Shown in pieces: positions 9,833 through 16,442 of a DNA stretch of 64,000 nt (position 1 is its first letter; each line of letters starts with the position of its first letter). The notes beneath the pieces are model-generated. The model was not told the origin of the DNA. It did no database searches and saw only the letters and a list, made by a program, of their open reading frames with translations. Source of the DNA: Campylobacter pinnipediorum subsp. caledonicus (GTDB lineage: Bacteria > Campylobacterota > Campylobacteria > Campylobacterales > Campylobacteraceae); NCBI RefSeq assembly GCF_002022005.1, contig NZ_CP017258.1, forward strand, positions 248,001 to 312,000. The letters are read 5' to 3'. A program made the translations under genes and the position numbers.

Positions 9833-11596
9833 CTACCAGCTCTTACCGGTTTTGCTTCTATTGCTTGCCCTTTCCTTACTTGCTCTTGAGCGACCACCTG
9901 GCTTACCATCGCTCATGCCACTTCTGCGACCACCCCTGCTACTTCTAGAAGAATTATCACTACCTGAGTTACCATTACGACCAAGACCACGACCAAGACC
10001 ACTTCCTAATGCACCATAGTCACCATTACGACCAAGACCACGACCAAGACCACTTCCTAATGCACCATAGTCACCATTACGACCAAGACCACGACCAAGA
10101 TTATTTCTATCTGCTTTTAAATTCTCTTTATTTCTTTCGAAAGTAGCTATAAGATTTAAATGCTCTCTCACAAATTTATTTTTTTCATTTCTCGCACGCT
10201 TATAAAGTCTATCACTAAGCTCATGTATATTATCTGAGCTAGCCATTGTTGAGCTTGATGTAACACTCTGTGTTTGTGCTGTAGCTTGTGTATTTATCCT
10301 ATCCCAATCCAAAATATTTGGAGTATCATAAGAAAACTTAGCTAACTCATTTTTCACTTCATCACTTAAACCAAAAGCTATACTATCAAGCTCTCCACGA
10401 ATATTTATATTAAAGTTTACATTTCCGTAAGCATCCATTGAGATATTAGTCCCATAAGTAGAGTTAAAACCATCTATGTTTAAGCTTCTTGACATAGAGT
10501 CTCTATTATAACTAGAGACTTCAGAAAAGCTATTAAACCCAGTTTCTAAAAACGCACTCAAACTTTTATCAACTATTGTGCTACTAAACACATTATTGGT
10601 TATATTACTTACAAGTTTATCGCCTTGATAAACAGCTGATATCTTTTCATTATATGCAAAGCCAAGAACATTTTTATCTATGTCTGTTAAAAACTCAGCT
10701 CCCATATCAAGACCTATCATAGATTTCAAACCTTGCAAAAAGCTTCTATCGCCTATGTAGGTATTTACTTGCTTATTATCAATATTTACAGCACCTACCA
10801 AGTCTCCACCAAATCCAAAGCGATTATCAAGCCCAGTTGCTACTTCTAAAGCTTCTGTTACTAATGTTTGCACTGCTTTTAATGCCATAAACCCACCGAT
10901 AGGAGATATCGTAGTTCCAAGAGCTGATAAGCTTTTACTTATAGCCACATCTACACTCTTTTTAAGAAGTCCTGTGTAAACATGCTCTGCAATATTTGAA
11001 GCATTAAATTTATCATCTTTAGCATAATCAAATGCAATACCAGCAAAAATTGAACCAAGAGAGCCTAAATAAACATTACTAATACTCTCAAGCACATTCT
11101 CTAAAGCACTATCTTTATGTATCTCATCAGCAAGACCTGCAAGACTACCAGCTTTATAGTATCCATTTCCAGAAATTCCAATATTCCCAAACTCACCTAA
11201 AGCTAGAGGATTTGTTTTATCAAATCTTGCATTCTCACTATCGCGGTTTGATAGCTCATTTGTATAATGTCTTAAATCATTTATAGCATTTATGGCAATT
11301 TCTGTAGCATTTGTAAAACCCTCTAAACTTCTTTTATAATCTTTATACTCAAGTGATATCTGTATAGCACTTAGTGCAAACTCTACAAAGTCTTCATTAA
11401 GTTGCATTATAGCCTCACTTAAAGACCCACCTTGTTCTATAAAAAGCCCTTTTAAATTTGGCATAGGTAAAGAAAAGGCATTATAAAGACTTCCGCTCGC
11501 ATAACTCTCATCAAAGTTACTTCCCGCAAGTTCTGTAAAAATATCATCACTAAAGTTATATGTTGTATTTATAAAGTCTTTAAATGCAATATACAT
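9833..11596 (-). CDS. Virion protein with repetitive Gly/Arg-rich basic tail
   Basis: A 587-residue protein. Residues 1-480 resemble the 517-residue protein of prophage B (34011-35564); both start MYIAF and share LNEDF.EFAL.SIQ and DNRFGFGGDL / DRHYGFGGEL blocks. The C-terminus has two and a half copies of the 17-residue repeat GDYGALGSGLGRGLGRN, then a basic Ser/Arg tail with RRSGMSDGKPGGRSRAS, nearly identical in B. Such a tail could bind DNA or be an injected appendage; this is inference. It lies between the lysis genes and the internal proteins. Confidence 0.6.
   Translation of the reverse strand: MYIAFKDFINTTYNFSDDIFTELAGSNFDESYASGSLYNAFSLPMPNLKGLFIEQGGSLSEAIMQLNEDFVEFALSAIQISLEYKDYKRSLEGFTNATEIAINAINDLRHYTNELSNRDSENARFDKTNPLALGEFGNIGISGNGYYKAGSLAGLADEIHKDSALENVLESISNVYLGSLGSIFAGIAFDYAKDDKFNASNIAEHVYTGLLKKSVDVAISKSLSALGTTISPIGGFMALKAVQTLVTEALEVATGLDNRFGFGGDLVGAVNIDNKQVNTYIGDRSFLQGLKSMIGLDMGAEFLTDIDKNVLGFAYNEKISAVYQGDKLVSNITNNVFSSTIVDKSLSAFLETGFNSFSEVSSYNRDSMSRSLNIDGFNSTYGTNISMDAYGNVNFNINIRGELDSIAFGLSDEVKNELAKFSYDTPNILDWDRINTQATAQTQSVTSSSTMASSDNIHELSDRLYKRARNEKNKFVREHLNLIATFERNKENLKADRNNLGRGLGRNGDYGALGSGLGRGLGRNGDYGALGSGLGRGLGRNGNSGSDNSSRSSRGGRRSGMSDGKPGGRSRASKERASNRSKTGKSW
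9971..10100. repeat. 51-bp in-frame tandem repeat
   Basis: A 51-bp unit is repeated twice exactly (9971-10021 and 10022-10072), followed by a partial third copy to about 10100. It encodes a 17-residue Gly/Leu/Arg repeat. The unit is a multiple of three, so copy number can change without a frameshift. The B homologue lacks it, so it arose or was lost recently. Confidence 0.9.
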
Positions 11597-11601
11597 CTAT
11601 C

Positions 11602-12267
11602 TTATTTCTTTCGCTCTGTCATACTCATTGTGGTTGGTTTAGTAATGTTTACATCATTTTTAATAAGCTCACTTTGTAGGTCAAAAAAGAACTTAGTCAT
11701 ATCACTAGGCACTATCATACCGCCTTGTTGATTGCCTTCGATAAAGCTTCCTAAAATACTAAGCACTTTTATTACCCTATTATCTTTTACTTGTCTATCT
11801 ATCGCTTCTTGTTGTGATTGAGCCAGTTTGTTTTCTTTTTCTAGCTTTTTTATCTGAGCTTCTAGCATTCTTCCTTGTTTTTTTAGATTTTCCAGTTCAT
11901 CAGCTCTTTGTTCTGATAATTTTGCATTTTTTATCTCTTGAGCTTTCGTTTGCTCTTTTATGCCAGCGATATTTGCTTCCATAGCTTCGCCTTGTTTTCT
12001 TAGGTTTTCAAGCTTTACAGCAAAGCTTAGGTCTTCATCGGCTAATTGTAAAGCTACTTGCATTGCTGTTTGTGTAAATTGCAAAGTCATCTGCGGAAGT
12101 AAAGCAACAAGTATCTTTATACGATAATCATTTGTTATATTGTACTCGCTAAATTTCTCTTCTAAAAACTTTATTGTTTGGTTATAAGGGCTATCTTCTT
12201 TTGTTGTTAGCTCTATTAAATCCTTTAATCGCTCTTTATATACTTCATTATAGTTTGTATCTATCAT
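11602..12267 (-). CDS. Late coiled-coil protein
   Basis: A 221-residue protein with an N-terminal helical domain (TKEDSPYNQTIKFLEEKF) and a long coiled coil (about 95-160) rich in Gln/Lys/Glu. It ends with a conserved segment, GNQQGGMIVPSDMTKFFFDL. Prophage B has a clear homologue (35567-36226) with GNQQGGLVVPTDMSRYLFDL at the same place. In both prophages it sits between an 84-92-residue coiled-coil protein and the MYIAF-type virion protein. A tail or virion assembly role is likely; the family is unknown to me. Confidence 0.65.
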   Translation of the reverse strand: MIDTNYNEVYKERLKDLIELTTKEDSPYNQTIKFLEEKFSEYNITNDYRIKILVALLPQMTLQFTQTAMQVALQLADEDLSFAVKLENLRKQGEAMEANIAGIKEQTKAQEIKNAKLSEQRADELENLKKQGRMLEAQIKKLEKENKLAQSQQEAIDRQVKDNRVIKVLSILGSFIEGNQQGGMIVPSDMTKFFFDLQSELIKNDVNITKPTTMSMTERKK

Positions 12268-12502
12268 CTCTTTGTATCCTTCTTATCTTTGCATTTTGTA
12301 GAGTAAGAGTGTTGTTTATATCTCTTACTTTTGAGCTTATGCCATTATTATTTATTTTATCTATCGCATTTGATAAATTATCTATTCTTTGCTCCAAATA
12401 ATTAACTTTATTTTCTAAAACTTGTTTTTCTTGTTCTAGATAAGATACTTTCTCTTTTAGCTCTTTTAGCTCTTGATTATTGTTTGTGCTTTCATCTGAC
12501 AT
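12248..12502 (-). CDS. Short coiled-coil protein of the late operon
   Basis: An 84-residue, almost wholly coiled-coil protein with leucine heptads (LKEKVSYLEQEKQVLENKVN). It overlaps both neighbours by a few codons, indicating translational coupling. Prophage B carries a homologue (36223-36501, 92 residues) with the same ending layout, QTIQKLKIRKLEKDK versus LTLQNAKIRRIQRDD. It probably pairs with the downstream coiled-coil protein. Confidence 0.65.
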   Translation of the reverse strand: MSDESTNNNQELKELKEKVSYLEQEKQVLENKVNYLEQRIDNLSNAIDKINNNGISSKVRDINNTLTLQNAKIRRIQRDDRYKL

Positions 12503-12905
12503 CGCTTATTACCACCTTTAGCTCTTTACATCTTGTTAATTTTAAAAATTTATTTAAAGTATCTTTGCTTTTATACACGCCCTTATCATCATAACTAGCC
12601 CCAAGCAAGATACATCCTTTTGTGTCCTTTGGGTAATTCCCAGCATGTATCAGCACAAACCTATCTTTGGCTACGTTTTCATTGTGCAAGAGTGGCAATG
12701 TCGTTTTAAACTTAGGGCTAGAATGCCAAGAGACATGATAAAGCCCCTTTGGCATTCTTTTATCTTTGTTTCTTTCTATTGTGTCAGGTCCTGCTGGTTC
12801 TAGTGTGTAGCCATTTAGCATTATCTCATCATCACTATTTTTTAGTTCAAACTCGCCAATGGTCCCATCGTTTATATCTTTTATTCTCATTATGTGAAGT
12901 ATCAT
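12492..12905 (-). CDS. DUF5675-family protein, endolysin-position gene
   Basis: A 137-residue protein with the pattern of DUF5675: GEFELKN, RMPKGLYHVSWHSSPKF, FVLIHAGNYPKDTKGCILLG. The conserved HAGN and KGCI motifs resemble a small catalytic or binding pocket. It starts in a 4-bp overlap (ATGA) with the holin-like gene stop. In prophage B the same slot, between the coiled-coil gene and the holin, holds an M15 peptidase, so this gene is likely the lysis enzyme or its substitute. The enzyme activity is not established. Confidence 0.7.
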   Translation of the reverse strand: MILHIMRIKDINDGTIGEFELKNSDDEIMLNGYTLEPAGPDTIERNKDKRMPKGLYHVSWHSSPKFKTTLPLLHNENVAKDRFVLIHAGNYPKDTKGCILLGASYDDKGVYKSKDTLNKFLKLTRCKELKVVISDVR

Positions 12906-13216
12906 CTAATGCCTTTATTTGTTTTTGTCTCTATAAATTTATCAACTATGCTATTTATCCACTCAGCGCCTCTCCACGCGACAAACCCACCAACAGCTAA
13001 AGATAGCCTTTCATGGTCTGTAAAATAGTATGATATTTCATAAGCTATCCAGCAAAAAAACATACTAGATATTGCACCTGTAAAGAAATTAGCCATCTTT
13101 CTTGTGTTTGTCTTATCTTCACTATACTTATCATTTAAAAATCCAGCCACAAGACCAATAGTTGCTATCCAAAGTAAATAACTATTTTTTTCAAAAAATA
13201 TTAAGATATCATTCAT
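12902..13216 (-). CDS. Holin-like membrane protein
   Basis: A 104-residue protein with three predicted membrane segments (about 12-28, 46-66 and 74-85) and a short charged C-terminus. It resembles the LydA/holin type in prophages. The B counterpart (36842-37114) shares YEI.YYFT.HE/NE.LSLA and the same position beside the lysis enzyme. It would form the inner-membrane lesion that triggers lysis. It overlaps the spanin gene upstream and the DUF5675 gene downstream. Confidence 0.75.
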   Translation of the reverse strand: MNDILIFFEKNSYLLWIATIGLVAGFLNDKYSEDKTNTRKMANFFTGAISSMFFCWIAYEISYYFTDHERLSLAVGGFVAWRGAEWINSIVDKFIETKTNKGIR

Positions 13217-13472
13217 CTATACATCCCTTTAAAAGTATTTCTATTTGCTTATAGTATTTAGATAGCTCTTTTGCTGTCTGCGGGTTTTTTTCATCAAATG
13301 CTGGTTTATTTGGTAGCTCTACTTTACATTTCACTGGCACGTATACATCTTTATACTCTGTTTTTACTATTACTTGTTTATCAGCACAACCTGCTAAAAT
13401 AATCAAAAAAACAACTACAAAGATATAAAATACAAACTTACAATTTCTGTTTTTAGTTTCTGTTTTCATCAA
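13209..13472 (-). CDS. Outer-membrane spanin-like lipoprotein (Rz1-like)
   Basis: An 87-residue protein with an N-terminal membrane anchor and lipobox (LIILAGC), then VPVKCKVELPNKPAF and a helical tail. The B homologue is 37299-37505 with FSGC and VPTKC.AEIPNKPKY. Position next to a Rz-like coiled-coil membrane protein and a holin identifies a two-component spanin that fuses the membranes at lysis. Start and stop overlap both neighbours by 4-8 bp. Confidence 0.75.
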   Translation of the reverse strand: MMKTETKNRNCKFVFYIFVVVFLIILAGCADKQVIVKTEYKDVYVPVKCKVELPNKPAFDEKNPQTAKELSKYYKQIEILLKGCIDE

Positions 13473-13804
13473 GAAAGCTCCTTAAAAAGTTGCTCATAGT
13501 ATTTTAGTTTTACGCTACATTTGCTATTTGATTTTGGCGTTGTTATCTTTTTAAATTTATCATCAAGCTTTATAAGTTCATCGTTTAGTTTTTCTTTATC
13601 TACTTTTAATGCTTTTAGCTTTTCGTTTTGAAGTTCTATCTTAGAGTTACACTCACTAAGGTTTGATATATAAAGTTCATTTGTTATATTGCTAGCGTTT
13701 AGTTTGTATGTCAAATCATCTATTTTATTATTCAAATGATTTATCCACACAAAACAAAGTACAATAATCATATAAGGTATATAATTAAAATAGCTTTTTA
13801 TCAT
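13469..13804 (-). CDS. Inner-membrane spanin-like protein (Rz-like)
   Basis: A 111-residue protein with an N-terminal transmembrane segment (MIIVLCFVWI) followed by a long periplasmic coiled coil and a C-terminal YYEQLFKELS. Prophage B has the matching gene at 37502-37861, ending YFEALFKEVS. It fits the Rz half of a spanin pair with the downstream lipoprotein; the 4-bp ATGA overlap between them supports coupling. Confidence 0.75.
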   Translation of the reverse strand: MIKSYFNYIPYMIIVLCFVWINHLNNKIDDLTYKLNASNITNELYISNLSECNSKIELQNEKLKALKVDKEKLNDELIKLDDKFKKITTPKSNSKCSVKLKYYEQLFKELS

Positions 13805-14169
13805 TGTCTATACTTTATTTTGTGATAAAGCCTACAGCTATAATAAAACAGCTTAGACTTAAATTTTCCAACCCCTAAAGACAAAAGAGTCTTTAGAAGC
13901 ATGTCATCAGCGTATTTAAAGCTCACATTTTTAAGTGTGTCGTATTTGATAGTGCTATCAGCTACATCACATAAATAATCATGCAAGATAGTAGCCGATA
14001 GATACTCAGGACTATTTGGTGGAAAGATAGGCCATAAAAGGCGAGGCACATTTGCACCATTGCTTTTATACCCCTTAGGTACTTTTATACCTTCAAAGAT
14101 AAAATCTTCTACTACTTCGAATTTATCTTTACCAAAAGGTTTAACAATGACTCTGTTAAGTTTGTTCAT
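13801..14169 (-). CDS. DUF1353-family protein
   Basis: A 122-residue DUF1353 protein: FIFEGIKVPKGYKSNGANVP, then LLWPIFPPNSPEY and ATILHDYLCD. The HDYLCD motif is typical of this phage family, whose function is unknown. It is nearly identical to the B gene at 37858-38226, differing mostly at the two ends. It lies at the head of the lysis/spanin block, suggesting a virion or lysis accessory role. Confidence 0.8.
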   Translation of the reverse strand: MNKLNRVIVKPFGKDKFEVVEDFIFEGIKVPKGYKSNGANVPRLLWPIFPPNSPEYLSATILHDYLCDVADSTIKYDTLKNVSFKYADDMLLKTLLSLGVGKFKSKLFYYSCRLYHKIKYRQ

Positions 14170-14182
14170 ATTTGTTTTAAAG

Positions 14183-14188
14183 TAGAAT
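14183..14188 (+). promoter_or_regulatory. Candidate -10 box of the antisense-oriented peptide cassette
   Basis: TAGAAT, a near-consensus -10, precedes the structured leader of the rightward 20-codon ORF. A start near 14195 would put the GGCTAGAGGG fold-back element close to the 5' end. There is no clear -35, which is common in Campylobacter promoters. Confidence 0.4.
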
Positions 14189-14340
14189 TACGACTAGAGG
14201 TTAGGCTAGAGGGTCACAACCTCCAGCCTAATGCTTAACTTCGGCGGTGGATAAATCCACATCGCCTCGTCTTGCAAAGCTAAAAATGACAAGCAGTTGT
14301 CGTTTTTTACGCTTCTCACCTCAGAAAGGAGGTGAGCTTA

Positions 14341-14403
14341 ATGCTTCAAAAAATCATATTAACAATTATAATACTTTGTTTTATAGTTGTCAAGGCTTAC
14401 TAA
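14341..14403 (+). CDS. 20-residue hydrophobic peptide, candidate type I toxin
   Basis: A 20-codon ORF, MLQKIILTIIILCFIVVKAY, forms a single membrane-spanning helix with a lysine near each end. Its ribosome site AAGGAGGTGA (14326-14335, 5 nt before ATG) is among the strongest in the window, but it is sequestered in an 8-bp hairpin. Small hydrophobic toxins under strong but masked initiation signals are typical of type I toxin-antitoxin loci. No antitoxin RNA is proven; one would be expected on the minus strand. Prophage B has no equivalent: its DUF1353 and fibre-assembly genes are only 15 bp apart. Confidence 0.6.
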   Translation: MLQKIILTIIILCFIVVKAY

Positions 14404-14406
14404 GCC

Positions 14407-14426
14407 TAGCCCCTTTTTTGGGGCTA
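14407..14426 (+). terminator. Hairpin after the hydrophobic peptide ORF
   Basis: TAGCCCC (14407-14413) pairs with GGGGCTA (14420-14426) around a T6 loop, with a T5 run at 14433-14437. It could terminate the rightward peptide mRNA or act as its 3' stability stem. The fold-back element CCCTCTAGCC lies just beyond. Confidence 0.55.
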
Positions 14427-14465
14427 ATATGGTTTTTCCCTCTAGCCGTTTTTACTATCTCCTTT

Positions 14466-14978
14466 CTATTTAGTTAACTCTAACTCCGGGAGCTGTTTAA
14501 AAAGCTCTTCTAAATCTACATCTCTAGGGTCTACACCTTGTGCTTCCTTTTCAGCTAAAAACATATACCCAGTTTTCCACACTTTAGACTTCCACACACC
14601 AAAAGCTTTTCCTTCTTCTTGAAAGTCATTTTCATACCCAGCATAAGAACTGGCACTTAAAATATTATCATATCCGTGTTCTTGTGCTTTTTTATCTAAA
14701 TACTCCCCAGCTCTATCCTTAAATTCTTGTATAAGTTTTTCTTTTGTGTATTCTTGTATACTCTTTGTCTCTATGATTTGAGCTACATATTCACCATCTA
14801 CCTCTTTATACTCTACCGTTTGATAATCAGGGTTAATTTGAACTTCTACAACAGGAAGCAACCCAATCTTATTTAGTTCCTCTTTACTTAGTCTATCAAG
14901 ATAAAATATCCCATCATCTGTAGTTACATAACTATCAAATACAAACCTTTTTTCTTTTTTATCAAAGTATTTTTTCAT
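14466..14978 (-). CDS. Tail fibre assembly-like protein
   Basis: A 170-residue protein directly downstream of the fibre gene. It is nearly identical to the B gene 38242-38742 except for the last 20 residues. It has the aspect of a small fibre chaperone or attachment protein: KKYFDKKEKRFVFDSYVTTD, then a helix, then a conserved aromatic part (SSYAGYENDFQEEGKAFGVW). The function as fibre assembly is inferred from position. Confidence 0.6.
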   Translation of the reverse strand: MKKYFDKKEKRFVFDSYVTTDDGIFYLDRLSKEELNKIGLLPVVEVQINPDYQTVEYKEVDGEYVAQIIETKSIQEYTKEKLIQEFKDRAGEYLDKKAQEHGYDNILSASSYAGYENDFQEEGKAFGVWKSKVWKTGYMFLAEKEAQGVDPRDVDLEELFKQLPELELTK

Positions 14979-16092
14979 TTTTTATCCTTATCTCCAAGCT
15001 GTGTTGGCGTTCTTGTTTCTAAACTTAGATGGAACATTACTTTTTGACAATGCTGAGCCTTGAGCAAAATATTGGTATATAGTAACACGACCAACGCTCC
15101 AGTTAGTTATGTTTTTGTTAAACTTTTTACAATCGTGGAACATAAAGGACATATCAATAACTTTATCAGTCTTGAAATGTTCTAAAGTCTGATTAAACTC
15201 ATAGCAGTCCCAAAACATACTATTCATATCAGTAACATTTTCTGTATTGAGGTTATTTAAAGACTGGTTAAATTTCTTACAACCGTAGAACATATCAGCC
15301 ATATTTGTAATTTGTGTTGTATCCCAAAGACTAATATCAGGGTCATTAAAGTACAGACTGTTATTTGCATTTGAGTCATTCTTGAAAAGATATTTAAACG
15401 AAGTTGGTGGCTTTGAGAAATATAAACCATCATTAGGTTTAAATGTATAAGGAGTTCCTCCTCGCTCTACGTATTTTGGGTATACTGGGTCTTTAGTGGT
15501 ATGTGTCAGTGGAAAATATGTACCTTTGAATCTTTGGACTTTAGATTCAACACTATTGCTGTTATTAACTGTTATATGTGACATTTTGATATCAGTAGGA
15601 CTAACAGCAAAATAAATAAAAAGCTCATAGCCATATAAATTTTTTGGTACTACTTTAAACTTACACATACTACCAAATCCTGATATTTTAGAGCCATCCA
15701 TTACTACTATCATCCCAGTTTGCCCAGCAATTGCGTTGTTTAAAGACAGTGTTTCTTTTGTAGATGGGGTTATAACAAAGTTGTTACTCTGTCTTAAATC
15801 AGCACTTAAACTTGTTTGTTCCCTTTTATCAAATGCAGTCTGTCCTGCTTTTTTTAGATATAAAAATTCAGCTGAAGTTTTGTCTATTTTCTTATCTATC
15901 AACTCTTTAAGGACTTTACCTTGATTGGCACTAAGGGCTTCCTTTGGCGATGAACTAGCAAGATTATCTGTTACTGTTGTATAGTTTGCGTTTTCTGAAC
16001 GAATATACCTACTATCTGCACTACTTTGAGTTAAAAATCCTGAAGTGCTAGGTATAGCGCTTCTTACAGAGTTTAACTCATTCTTTGTAGCA
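14551..16092. repeat. 1.54-kb near-identical segment shared with prophage B (copy 1)
   Basis: This segment matches 38315-39856 at a constant offset of 23,764 bp, with only a couple of differences noticed (for example at 15087 and at about 15388). It covers most of the fibre assembly gene and the receptor-facing end of the fibre gene. Identity drops abruptly at both edges, indicating recent gene conversion or recombination between the two prophages. Confidence 0.85.
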
Positions 16093-16433
16093 AAATTATT
16101 TTTTTCACTAGTGTACGTATCTACAGTTAGTTTGCTATCTAACTCAATCTTTGTAGCATAAGTACTACTTGCCTCTGTAGTCGTAAGATAACCCGCTAGT
16201 GCTGAACTTAATGCGTATTTATCATCGCTTTGTGCTTTTGTATAAACATCTCCTAAAAGCTCGTTTATCTTATTACTTGAATAAGTCTTGTTAACATTTT
16301 TATTGCTATCGTCGATAACACTCTCTTGCTTTACTTGCTCACCTTTTTTTAAAAAAGTGTTATCAGCTTCAACTCTAGAGTAAACATCTTTTTCAGTTTC
16401 TACCGTATTACTTGCTTTAATTATCTTTATCAT
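14988..16433 (-). CDS. Tail fibre with DUF285 (BspA-like) tip
   Basis: A 481-residue fibre protein. The N-terminal half has repeated triple-helix-like elements (VYTKAQSDDKYALSSAL, YLTTTEASSTYATK). The C-terminal third has three DUF285/BspA-like repeats: MADMFYGCKKFNQSL, MNSMFWDCYEFNQTL and MSFMFHDCKKFNKNI. These repeats are known from bacterial surface proteins; at a fibre tip they probably bind the receptor. The last about 370 residues are almost identical to the end of the B fibre. In A the fibre is split: the coiled-coil collar part is the separate upstream gene 16443-18029. Confidence 0.75.
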   Translation of the reverse strand: MIKIIKASNTVETEKDVYSRVEADNTFLKKGEQVKQESVIDDSNKNVNKTYSSNKINELLGDVYTKAQSDDKYALSSALAGYLTTTEASSTYATKIELDSKLTVDTYTSEKNNFATKNELNSVRSAIPSTSGFLTQSSADSRYIRSENANYTTVTDNLASSSPKEALSANQGKVLKELIDKKIDKTSAEFLYLKKAGQTAFDKREQTSLSADLRQSNNFVITPSTKETLSLNNAIAGQTGMIVVMDGSKISGFGSMCKFKVVPKNLYGYELFIYFAVSPTDIKMSHITVNNSNSVESKVQRFKGTYFPLTHTTKDPVYPKYVERGGTPYTFKPNDGLYFSKPPTSFKYLFKNDSNANNSLYFNDPDISLWDTTQITNMADMFYGCKKFNQSLNNLNTENVTDMNSMFWDCYEFNQTLEHFKTDKVIDMSFMFHDCKKFNKNITNWSVGRVTIYQYFAQGSALSKSNVPSKFRNKNANTAWR

Positions 16434-16442
16434 ATTTGCTCC

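Larger units (their letters stand above)
14195..14447 (+). ncRNA. Structured fold-back mRNA, type I toxin-like
   Basis: This rightward region sits inside the leftward late operon and is rich in RNA structure. It has a hairpin TTAGGCT(a)GAGG/CCTC(c)AGCCTAA at 14201-14231 and a hairpin built on GGCG.GTGGAT/ATCCAC.CGCC around 14243-14266. A terminator-like TGACAA/TTGTCG plus T6 follows at 14287-14308. CTCACCTC (14315-14322) then pairs with GAGGTGAG (14329-14336), burying the Shine-Dalgarno. Finally, GGCTAGAGGG at 14204-14213 is perfectly complementary to CCCTCTAGCC at 14438-14447, so the two ends can pair. This 5'-3' closure plus occluded ribosome site is the layout of Hok- and AapA-type toxin mRNAs. 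Confidence 0.65.
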
